Below the pieces are notes generated by a model. That model saw only the letters and a program-made list of their open reading frames with translations, was not told the DNA's origin and did not search any database. Positions 1 through 6,191 of a stretch of 16,487 nucleotides of DNA are shown piece by piece. The stretch's first letter is position 1, and the number at the start of each line of letters is the position of its first letter. The DNA lies in assembly GCA_002428605.1 (NCBI GenBank), contig DIXH01000085.1:1-16487 (forward strand). Reading direction: 5' to 3'. Source of the stretch: Clostridiaceae bacterium UBA6085. Its GTDB lineage: Bacteria > Bacillota > Clostridia > Clostridiales > Clostridiaceae. Position numbers and translations under genes: made by a program.

Positions 1-1
1 A

Positions 2-24
2 AAGTCGAGCTGTCTACTCGACTT
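2..24. promoter_or_regulatory. Perfect inverted repeat at the left edge, upstream of the hydratase gene
   Basis: AAGTCGAG (2-9) and CTCGACTT (17-24) form a perfect 8-bp inverted repeat around a 7-nt centre. No T-run follows, so it is not an obvious intrinsic terminator. It lies directly before the possible starts (28 or 46) of the first gene. It could be an operator for the operon, for example for the GntR protein encoded downstream, or a leader hairpin. The window begins too close to it to see a promoter. Confidence 0.4.
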
Positions 25-27
25 GAA

Positions 28-756
28 TTGATAAAAGGTAAGAAAATGCTTGTTTTCAGTGCACACGCAGGTGATTTCGTCTGGAGAGCCGGAGGAACAA
101 TTGCCAAGTATATTTCCGAAGGTGCGGAAGTGAACCTAGTTGTTTTCAGCTTCGGTGTAAGAGGTGAATCCAATGACCTGTGGAAGGCGGAGGGTCAGAT
201 TACTGAAAATGTTAAGAGGATAAGGGAAAAGGAGGCTCTCGAAGCTGCAGACATACTTGGTCTGAAGGACGTTGAATTCTGGGATTTTGAAGATTATCCA
301 ATCTATTTTGACAGGGAGAGGTTGGACCGGATAATAGTGAAAATCAGAGAGTTCAGACCGGATATCATATTGACCCATGACTCAAGGGATGCATTCAACC
401 CTGATCATGACAATACAAACAAGGCCGTGTTTCAGGCAAGCGTAGCAGCAAATTCAGCAGGAGCTTTATATGATGGACTGAAGAGCACCAAGCAGATGAG
501 ATTATTTGGATTTGAACCTCATCAGACAGAAATAAGTGGATATGTTCCAGGATCATTTATAGACATTACCTCGACATATGACCAGAAGGTAAGAGCAATG
601 AAATGCTTCCAGGCGCAGCAGCACCTGATTGAATACTATACTCAAAGAGCCTTCATGAGAGGCAATCACGCGAGAAGGATATCTGGAGTCAATGCTTACA
701 AGTATGCAGAATCTTTTTCCAATTTCTTCCCGGTTGTAGGAGAGGAGCTATATTGA
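28..756 (+). CDS. PIG-L/LmbE-fold hydrolase, 4-oxalomesaconate hydratase-like (GalB/LigJ type)
   Basis: The protein has the PIG-L/LmbE fold: an N-terminal strand followed by SAHAGDFVWRAGG in place of the usual AHPDDE, then a GVRGES loop, HDSRDAFNPDH around the metal site, and a C-terminal FMRGNHARR segment. This pattern matches the GalB/LigJ group, which hydrates 4-oxalomesaconate to 4-carboxy-4-hydroxy-2-oxoadipate (CHA), rather than sugar deacetylases. The next gene looks like the CHA aldolase, which supports the call. The start is uncertain. TTG at 28 gives the family-like N-terminus MIKGKKMLVFSAH but has no ribosome binding site. ATG at 46 has AAAAGG 7 nt upstream but shortens the first strand. 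The frame is also open to base 1, so the true start may lie outside the window. The stop shares its A with the next ATG (TGATG), indicating translational coupling. Confidence 0.82.
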   Translation: MIKGKKMLVFSAHAGDFVWRAGGTIAKYISEGAEVNLVVFSFGVRGESNDLWKAEGQITENVKRIREKEALEAADILGLKDVEFWDFEDYPIYFDRERLDRIIVKIREFRPDIILTHDSRDAFNPDHDNTNKAVFQASVAANSAGALYDGLKSTKQMRLFGFEPHQTEISGYVPGSFIDITSTYDQKVRAMKCFQAQQHLIEYYTQRAFMRGNHARRISGVNAYKYAESFSNFFPVVGEELY

Positions 757-1454
757 TGAAAAGGTACGTGGTAAGGAATATCCCAAGACCTGAGCAAGAC
801 ATAACTGATGAATTTGCAAGACTTGGGGCTGCAACTGTTTATGAGGCTCAGGGCAAGACTGGGCTTATGAGCGACAGCCTTAAGCCAATCGACAGGAACT
901 ACTCAGTTTGCGGACCAGCGGTTACAGTCATCTGTCAGGCTGGAGACAACCTCATGGTACATGCAGCTGTAGAGGTATGCAAGCCCGGAGACGTTGTGGT
1001 GATCACGACAATAGGCGAATCGAACAAGCATGGAATGATAGGAGACCTTATAACCAGTTCCTTCATAAAGAAGGGTGTACGTGCGATTATCGTAGATGCT
1101 GGAGTCAGAGATACAAAGACGTTAAGGGAACTTGGAATCCCGGTTTGGTCTTCTTCGGTCATTTGTACTGGAACCAACAAGCATCAGAGCGGTTGGGTGA
1201 ATGCAGCTGCAGTTTGTGGTAACACGGTTGTCGAACCAGGGGACCTGATTGTAGCGGATGACGACGGAATTGTAGTTGTAAAGAAGTCGGAAATCGAATC
1301 TTCTCTAAAAAAAGCTAAGGCAAGAGAAGAAAAGGAAGCTAAAACAAGGGAGAAGATTGAAGCAGGAGAACTCGGTGTAGATTTCTATGGCTATAGGAAG
1401 GTAATCGAGGATTTAGGAATAGTGTATTACGATAATCTTAGCGATGTTCAATAA
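756..1454 (+). CDS. RraA-like 4-carboxy-4-hydroxy-2-oxoadipate aldolase / oxaloacetate decarboxylase
   Basis: This 232-residue protein has the RraA/HMG-CHA aldolase fold. Visible signatures are GAATVYEAQGKTG near residues 24-36, VDAGVRD at 113-119 with the conserved Arg-Asp pair of the metal and substrate site, GIPVW at 126-130, and a C-terminal GDLIVADDDGIVVV. A charged, helical Lys/Glu-rich segment follows. Family members cleave CHA or 4-hydroxy-4-methyl-2-oxoglutarate to pyruvate plus an oxoacid, and decarboxylate oxaloacetate, using a divalent metal. ATG at 756 is preferred over the in-frame TTG at 753 because AGGAGAGGAG lies about 8 nt upstream and the ATG overlaps the hydratase stop. 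Together the two enzymes would convert oxalomesaconate to pyruvate and oxaloacetate. The exact substrate is inferred from context, since RraA-fold proteins also include non-enzymatic RNase E regulators in other phyla. Confidence 0.85.
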   Translation: MKRYVVRNIPRPEQDITDEFARLGAATVYEAQGKTGLMSDSLKPIDRNYSVCGPAVTVICQAGDNLMVHAAVEVCKPGDVVVITTIGESNKHGMIGDLITSSFIKKGVRAIIVDAGVRDTKTLRELGIPVWSSSVICTGTNKHQSGWVNAAAVCGNTVVEPGDLIVADDDGIVVVKKSEIESSLKKAKAREEKEAKTREKIEAGELGVDFYGYRKVIEDLGIVYYDNLSDVQ

Positions 1455-1473
1455 TTTATCTGGGGGGATAACA

Positions 1474-2457
1474 GTGAAAAAATCAGCAATACTTATGTTA
1501 GTCATGGCCGTGGGACTTACAGTGGCGGCATGTTCACAGAAACCAACGGAGGAGAGCAAGCCAGCGTTGGATTATCCTAAAAGAGCCATAGAAATAGTCG
1601 TTCCATTCGGACCTGGAGGTTCAGCGGATATCATGACTCGTCAGGTAGCAAATCTTATGGGTAACTACGTTGACAAGCCGGTAAACGTTGTAAACAAGGC
1701 TGGTGGCGGTGGTGTTGATGGAATGGTATACGTTGCACAGGCACCTGCAGATGGATATACTATACTCCAGATTACCCCATCACATGCTATTGCAGAAGCA
1801 CTGAGCAGGCCAAATGCCAACCTAAGCGGTGACTTCGAACCAATTGCGAACTTCCAGAAGGACATACAGGTTTTTGGAGTTGCTAAGGACAGTCCAATCA
1901 ATACTCTGGAGGATCTCATAGCGTATGCCAAGGCAAATCCTGGCAAATTAAAAATAGGCGGCACTTCTCCTGGAGGACTTGATGATTATATGGCCAACGG
2001 ATTCGCTGAAGCTGCTGGAATAGAGCTTACGTATGTTCCATACAATTCAGCTTCAGAAACAAAGGCTGCAGCACTTGGCGGAGAGATAGACATATATCAG
2101 GATAAGGTAATTTCATTCCTGACTATGGTTCAGAGTGGGGAGATCAAGCCCATCGTAGTGCTTCACGATGTAAAGCTCTCAATGATCCCTGAGCTTAAGG
2201 ATACTCCATGCACTGTTGAAAAGAATATCGACTTCACACAGGGATCATGGAGAGGATTCGCGGTAAAGAAGGGTACACCACAGGAAGTGAAGGACTACCT
2301 TACAGAAGTGATAGAGAAAGTATACAATTCAACAGAATATGTTGATGCCTCAAAGAAGGATATGTCCAACATTATTCCTGGATATATCGGACAGAAAGAA
2401 TACGGCGAAATGTGGGTAAAAGAGATAGCAAAGTTCAAGGCTATTCTCGCGAAATAA
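1474..2457 (+). CDS. Tripartite tricarboxylate transporter substrate-binding lipoprotein (TctC/BugE family)
   Basis: This is the extracytoplasmic solute receptor of a TTT system. From the GTG at 1474 the N-terminus is VKKSAILMLVMAVGLTVAAC, a lipoprotein signal peptide with a VAAC lipobox and the lipidated Cys at residue 20. That fits a Gram-positive receptor tethered to the membrane. The mature protein begins with the hallmark YPKRAIEIVVPFGPGGSADIMTR, and later shows GGGGVDG and PADGYTIL, the typical Bug/TctC ligand-loop motifs for carboxylates. The GTG is chosen because GGGGGGA ends about 5 nt upstream and it begins the signal peptide directly. An in-frame ATG at 1444 would overlap the aldolase gene and put a polar extension before the signal. 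It is co-transcribed with the two upstream enzymes and followed by a stable hairpin before the membrane subunits. Confidence 0.9.
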   Translation: MKKSAILMLVMAVGLTVAACSQKPTEESKPALDYPKRAIEIVVPFGPGGSADIMTRQVANLMGNYVDKPVNVVNKAGGGGVDGMVYVAQAPADGYTILQITPSHAIAEALSRPNANLSGDFEPIANFQKDIQVFGVAKDSPINTLEDLIAYAKANPGKLKIGGTSPGGLDDYMANGFAEAAGIELTYVPYNSASETKAAALGGEIDIYQDKVISFLTMVQSGEIKPIVVLHDVKLSMIPELKDTPCTVEKNIDFTQGSWRGFAVKKGTPQEVKDYLTEVIEKVYNSTEYVDASKKDMSNIIPGYIGQKEYGEMWVKEIAKFKAILAK

Positions 2458-2470
2458 GGACATCATGAAG

Positions 2471-2502
2471 ATTTAAGTGTTCCGTAACAGGAACACTTAA
2501 AT
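2471..2502 (+). promoter_or_regulatory. Strong intercistronic mRNA hairpin between binding-protein and TctB-like genes
   Basis: ATTTAAGTGTTCC (2471-2483) and GGAACACTTAAAT (2490-2502) form a perfect 13-bp stem with the 6-nt loop GTAACA. It begins 13 nt after the binding-protein stop and ends just before the ribosome binding site of the next gene. There is no T-run after it, so it is not a classical terminator. By analogy with other binding-protein transporters, it may protect the 3' end of the upstream message or partly stop transcription. Either would give more receptor than membrane subunits. Confidence 0.8.
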
Positions 2503-2518
2503 TTAAAAGGAGAAAGAA

Positions 2519-2992
2519 ATGGAATACATATTCAATATATTCCTGGCTTTGATTTTAATAGTATTCTTCGTCGTATCCCTGGGATTTGGCGGCATGACCA
2601 TTTCTACTGATAAGATAGGTCCTCAGGGTTTCCCACAAATGGTTATTTTAATCAGCGCTGTTTTTCTGATAGCAATAACAGTCAGAATGATAATGAACAA
2701 GGAGAAAACTGAGAAGATAAACTTTAATGACAAAGGCTTCAGGATTATGCTCCTAAATATCGCAATATTTGCTGCGTACATTTTTGGGATGAATTACATT
2801 GGCTTTGTAATTTCCACTTTGATATTTTCAATGGTTGCAATCTTTGCAATGGGATACAGAAGTGGTGGCAAGGCTTTTATCTTCACATTGATACTCACAG
2901 TAGGAATTACCTTGATTTTCGGAAGACTTTTCTTCGTATCTCTTCCAAGAGGAATTGGGATATTCAGAGAGCTAAGTTATTTCTTGTACTAG
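2519..2992 (+). CDS. Tripartite tricarboxylate transporter small membrane subunit (TctB family)
   Basis: This 157-residue membrane protein has four predicted hydrophobic segments, near residues 3-25, 38-56, 77-105 and 115-140. It has the TctB arrangement: a first helix, a loop containing IGPQGFPQMV (the conserved P-x-x-FP region at the start of helix 2), a polar cytoplasmic loop, and then two closely spaced helix pairs. The ATG is preceded by AAAAGGAG at a good distance. TctB subunits vary widely in sequence, so the call rests on size, topology, the G-P-x-x-FP motif and its position between the TctC-like and TctA-like genes. It partners the large subunit to form the membrane part of a cation-coupled carboxylate symporter. 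Confidence 0.88.
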   Translation: MEYIFNIFLALILIVFFVVSLGFGGMTISTDKIGPQGFPQMVILISAVFLIAITVRMIMNKEKTEKINFNDKGFRIMLLNIAIFAAYIFGMNYIGFVISTLIFSMVAIFAMGYRSGGKAFIFTLILTVGITLIFGRLFFVSLPRGIGIFRELSYFLY

Positions 2993-3004
2993 CAGGAGGG
3001 AATC

Positions 3005-4501
3005 ATGACAGCATTTTTAGAATCATTAACAATAGTATTCAGTCCGGTTTCACTTATATTCATGGTTATCGCTACAGCGTTCGGAATAATATGTGGTGCC
3101 CTGCCTGGTCTTGGACCCTCCATGGCAATAATTCTGCTGCTTCCATTCACTTACGGGATGGATCCGATAGTAGGTATTATCGTACTAGTCGCAGTTAACG
3201 TTGGGGCGCAGGCAGGTGGAAGCATTTCAGCCATCCTGCTCAGGGTACCGGGAACTTCAAGCGCCATAGCAACTACATTTGATGGATATCCCATGGCATT
3301 GAAAGGAAAGGCAGGAAGGGCACTGGGGCTTGCCATGACTGCATCTGCATTTGGAAGCATATTTTCAGCTATTGCAATGCTGGTCTCGGCGCCTCTTTTG
3401 GCAAGGTTCGCACTTAAATTCCAAAGCGCAGAATATTTCGCTTTGGCACTTCTGGGCCTCAGCTGCATATCAAGCCTTGGTTCGAAGAATCAGCTGAAAG
3501 CCCTGCTATCAGCATGTCTTGGACTTCTTCTTTCAACTATAGGATTGGATGCAATCAATGGAGTCGAGAGATTCACCTTCGGTCAATCTTTCCTGTTCAG
3601 CGGAGTGGACTATATACCTGTAATGATCGGGGCATATGCGGTTGCTGAAGTGTACAAGAACATCTCAGACAAATGTGGTGATAAGGTCCAGGTAGCGAAA
3701 GTTGACAAGGATGCTGGATTTGAGTTTATAAAAATCAAGGATGTAATGTCAAAATGGTGGCTATATGTCAAATCTTCAATAATCGGTACAATTGTTGGTA
3801 TCATACCTGCTGCTGGCGGATCGATTGCGGCATTCATTGCATACAGTGAAGCTGTTAGGTCAAGTAAGACTCCTGAACTCTTCGGGACAGGAATTGAGGA
3901 TGGGGTCATCGCACCTGAAGCATCTAACAACGGAGCCGTAGGTGGCTCCATGGTTCCGACACTTACTCTTGGAATTCCTGGCAGCCCTACAGCTGCGATA
4001 ATCATGGCTGCATTTATGCTCCATGGCTTGACACCAGGACCACTTCTCTTCAAGCAACAGCCTGCGATGCTTAACAGCATATTCCTGGGTATAATAGTAT
4101 CTTCCTTGCTTCTCCTTATCCTTGGCAAATACATATCCAAGGAGTTCGCCAAGATATTGGACTTGCCATATCCTCTGCTTGCAGTCCTGATAATGGTGCT
4201 TGGCGTAGTCGGAGCATATTCTTTGAGGAATAACTTCGTAGATGTTTTTGTAGTATTTGCCTTCAGTTTTGTCGGATATTTGTTCAATAAGTTTCACTAC
4301 TCTACCTCTGCTTTCGTATTAGGCCTCATATTGGGTAAGATTGCAGAGAATGCAATGCGAAAACAGCTCATAGTAAGTGATGGAAACTGGCTGAGCTTTT
4401 TTACAAGACCAATCTCGTTGATTGTAATAGTTATCTCCCTGGTCGCTTTTTTTACCCCGATGTTCAATCAGAAAAAAATGAAAAAAATCAATCCGGAATA
4501 A
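3005..4501 (+). CDS. Tripartite tricarboxylate transporter large permease subunit (TctA family)
   Basis: This 498-residue polytopic permease matches the usual TctA length of about 500. Family signatures are clear: GALPGLGPSMAIILLLPFT near residues 31-49, then AGGSISAILLRVPGTSSAIATTFDGYPMALKGKAGRAL split over the next segment. The repeated inverted half follows as IIPAAGGSIAAFIAYSEAVR, EDGVIAPEASNNGAVGGSMVPTLTLGIPGS and HGLTPGPLLF. About eleven to twelve membrane helices are evident. The AGGAGGG site 4 nt before the ATG indicates efficient translation, and the gene follows the small subunit by 12 nt. Together with the receptor lipoprotein it forms a complete TTT uptake system for a di- or tricarboxylate. 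The substrate cannot be read from the sequence, but the adjacent hydratase and aldolase point to a C6-C7 polycarboxylate. Confidence 0.95.
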   Translation: MTAFLESLTIVFSPVSLIFMVIATAFGIICGALPGLGPSMAIILLLPFTYGMDPIVGIIVLVAVNVGAQAGGSISAILLRVPGTSSAIATTFDGYPMALKGKAGRALGLAMTASAFGSIFSAIAMLVSAPLLARFALKFQSAEYFALALLGLSCISSLGSKNQLKALLSACLGLLLSTIGLDAINGVERFTFGQSFLFSGVDYIPVMIGAYAVAEVYKNISDKCGDKVQVAKVDKDAGFEFIKIKDVMSKWWLYVKSSIIGTIVGIIPAAGGSIAAFIAYSEAVRSSKTPELFGTGIEDGVIAPEASNNGAVGGSMVPTLTLGIPGSPTAAIIMAAFMLHGLTPGPLLFKQQPAMLNSIFLGIIVSSLLLLILGKYISKEFAKILDLPYPLLAVLIMVLGVVGAYSLRNNFVDVFVVFAFSFVGYLFNKFHYSTSAFVLGLILGKIAENAMRKQLIVSDGNWLSFFTRPISLIVIVISLVAFFTPMFNQKKMKKINPE

Positions 4502-4520
4502 CCGTTAGGAGGTAGATATA

Positions 4521-5405
4521 TTGGAAAATCTGGTTACATTCATCGGGTTTGGCGAAGCTTCGTATCATATAGCAAAAGGTCTGAAGGCAGAAGGGCTGAA
4601 TGGTATTGTAGCTTATGATGTATTCAGCGAACACCCTGAAAAGGGAATTATAATTAACAACAGGGCTAAAGAGATCGGAATCAAACTAGTGCCTGACTTG
4701 GAAACAGCGATACGAGCCTCAAGGTTCATCGTTTCAGCCACGAGTGCAAAAATTGCATTGCCAATTGCAGAATCTGTATTTAAATACATGGAGGCAGGTC
4801 AGGTATTCGTTGACATTAATGCGGCTTCACCAATGACCATGAAGGCTATATCAGAAATCGACAGACAAGAGAGTGTCATGTTCTGTGATGCTGCAGTAAT
4901 GGGTGTAGTGCCTTCAGAAGGTCATAGGGTGCCAATGCTGCTTTCAGGAGATGGAGCAGGAACCTTCAAGTCTGAGTTTTCAAAATACGGGATGCAGCTG
5001 ACTGACCTGAATACAGCTGCAGGGGGTTCATCAGCGATTAAGATGTTCAGAAGCGTATTCATGAAGGGATTGACCCAACTGTTGATAGAGTCTCTTAGTG
5101 CTTCATCGAAATTCGGTGTTTTAGATACTATAGTTGAATCTCTGACTGAGAGCTTACAGGGCAAGTCTATAGAAGACCTATCAAATCAGCTGATACCGAG
5201 AACGGTCGTTCATGCTGAGAGAAGGGTATCTGAGATGAAAGAAGTGATCTCTACGTTAAGTGATATGGGTATAGATTATTCGATGTCTAAAAGCACAAAG
5301 GAGAAACTTGAACTAATATCAGCCTCAGAAAAGTCAAAAGCCCTGTCTGGTGTTCCGCCAAAGGACTACAGGGAAGCTATAGAAGTGCTCATTGATATTC
5401 TTTGA
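4521..5405 (+). CDS. 6-phosphogluconate dehydrogenase-like NAD(P)-dependent oxidoreductase (DUF1932-type C-terminus)
   Basis: The 294-residue protein begins with a Rossmann fold: MENLVTFIGFGEAS carries the GxGxxx dinucleotide loop at residues 9-14. The beta-hydroxyacid dehydrogenase pattern follows (SATSAK, then VDINAASPMTM as the substrate-binding turn, then GVVPSEGHRVPMLLSGD). The C-terminal helical half, with AIKMFRSVFMKGLTQLLIES carrying the family's catalytic-type Lys, resembles the DUF1932 C-terminal domain. The start is TTG at 4521, set by TTAGGAGGT 8 nt upstream, and no ATG lies nearby. It belongs to the transporter operon, with only 19 nt between it and the permease gene. The substrate is unknown. 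It probably oxidises or reduces a hydroxy/oxo acid produced or consumed by the upstream enzymes. Confidence 0.8.
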   Translation: MENLVTFIGFGEASYHIAKGLKAEGLNGIVAYDVFSEHPEKGIIINNRAKEIGIKLVPDLETAIRASRFIVSATSAKIALPIAESVFKYMEAGQVFVDINAASPMTMKAISEIDRQESVMFCDAAVMGVVPSEGHRVPMLLSGDGAGTFKSEFSKYGMQLTDLNTAAGGSSAIKMFRSVFMKGLTQLLIESLSASSKFGVLDTIVESLTESLQGKSIEDLSNQLIPRTVVHAERRVSEMKEVISTLSDMGIDYSMSKSTKEKLELISASEKSKALSGVPPKDYREAIEVLIDIL

Positions 5406-5439
5406 TACTATATTTTAAACGATATCAATATAGTATAAT
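5405..5439 (+). promoter_or_regulatory. AT-rich inverted repeat overlapping a TATAAT promoter element upstream of gntR-type gene
   Basis: ATACTATATT (5405-5414) and AATATAGTAT (5427-5436) are a perfect 10-bp inverted repeat with a 12-nt centre. The right arm overlaps a consensus -10 hexamer TATAAT (5434-5439). No good -35 is present at 17 bp, which is common for activated or operator-controlled promoters. The layout suggests an autoregulatory operator for the GntR protein, about 40 nt before its start. It is AT-rich and not followed by a T-run, so a terminator reading is less likely. Confidence 0.55.
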
Positions 5440-5477
5440 TAATTTAATAGAACGTTGATGGAAGGCAGGTCATTAAT

Positions 5478-6119
5478 ATGGCAGCTCAAGGTGAAAGGGT
5501 ATATGAGATAATCAGGCAGAGGATAATTGACCAGGTATATGTGCCATCGCAGACACTTGTCGAATCAACACTTGCCGAAGAATTAGGCGTAAGCAGGAAT
5601 ACTGTGAAGAAGGCTCTGATGCAGCTGGTAAACGAAAAGCTGGTAGATATCAAGGCTAATAAAAGCGCTATAGTTAAGTCACTAAGCATCGATGAAGCAG
5701 TTCATTTGCTTGAAATAAGGGAAAGGCTGGAAGGACTGATAGCTTACTGTGCAGCTCAGGCAATAACTGACAAGGAAATTGAGATAATAAGGTCAAGCCT
5801 TGCTGAAATGAAAAAGTATATCAAGGATAGTAAGTTTAAAGAATACTCTGCAACCAATGATTTGATCCATCATGTCATATATGAGATTTGTCCCAATAGA
5901 GAGGCAGTTGAAATGATAGAATCTATCAGGCTGCAGCTGAGAAGATACAATAAAAGAACAATTCTAATTTCTGGCAGAAGCATTGACTCCTATAACGAGC
6001 ATGAGGCAATTTTCAACGCGCTGGAAGCCCGGGATCCTGAAAGAGCAGAGATCGCGATGAGGAAGCATGTATCCAATGTAAGAAATGTCCTGAAAGAAAA
6101 TTATAGTGTCCTCTTCTGA
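5478..6119 (+). CDS. GntR family transcriptional regulator, FadR subfamily (FCD domain)
   Basis: The 213-residue protein has an N-terminal winged helix (about residues 5-70) with VYEIIRQRIIDQVYVPSQTLVESTLAEELGVSRNTVKKAL split over its three helices, followed by a helical FCD effector domain (about 75-210). The FCD domain shows the expected metal and ligand positions: an Asp and His in NDLIHHVIYE, His in YNEHEAIFNAL and His in MRKHVSNV. FCD regulators usually bind carboxylates, often with a metal, and control adjacent catabolic operons. A good ribosome site (GGAAGGCAGGT) precedes the ATG. The gene follows the dehydrogenase by 72 nt but has its own promoter-like sequence. The likely role is control of the transporter and hydratase operon in response to the imported acid or an intermediate. 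Confidence 0.9.
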   Translation: MAAQGERVYEIIRQRIIDQVYVPSQTLVESTLAEELGVSRNTVKKALMQLVNEKLVDIKANKSAIVKSLSIDEAVHLLEIRERLEGLIAYCAAQAITDKEIEIIRSSLAEMKKYIKDSKFKEYSATNDLIHHVIYEICPNREAVEMIESIRLQLRRYNKRTILISGRSIDSYNEHEAIFNALEARDPERAEIAMRKHVSNVRNVLKENYSVLF

Positions 6120-6136
6120 TTATGATGTGGACAGTA

Positions 6137-6164
6137 AAAGCCCGGAACCTTGATTCCGGGCTTT
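6137..6164. terminator. Bidirectional intrinsic terminator between convergent genes
   Basis: AAAGCCCGGAA (6137-6147) pairs perfectly with TTCCGGGCTTT (6154-6164) around the loop CCTTGA. The stem is GC-rich with T-rich ends on both strands. It lies 17 nt after the GntR stop and 27 nt past the stop of the minus-strand flavoprotein gene, so it can end transcription in both directions. Confidence 0.9.
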
Positions 6165-6191
6165 GTCATTGGCCTTTTGGGCCATCATCTG

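Noticed and set aside
3610..4297. Two long minus-strand frames (225 and 145 codons) opposite the permease gene
   Set aside because: They are antisense to the conserved TctA motifs, lack ribosome sites and have no recognisable protein features; they arise from the codon pattern of the real gene.
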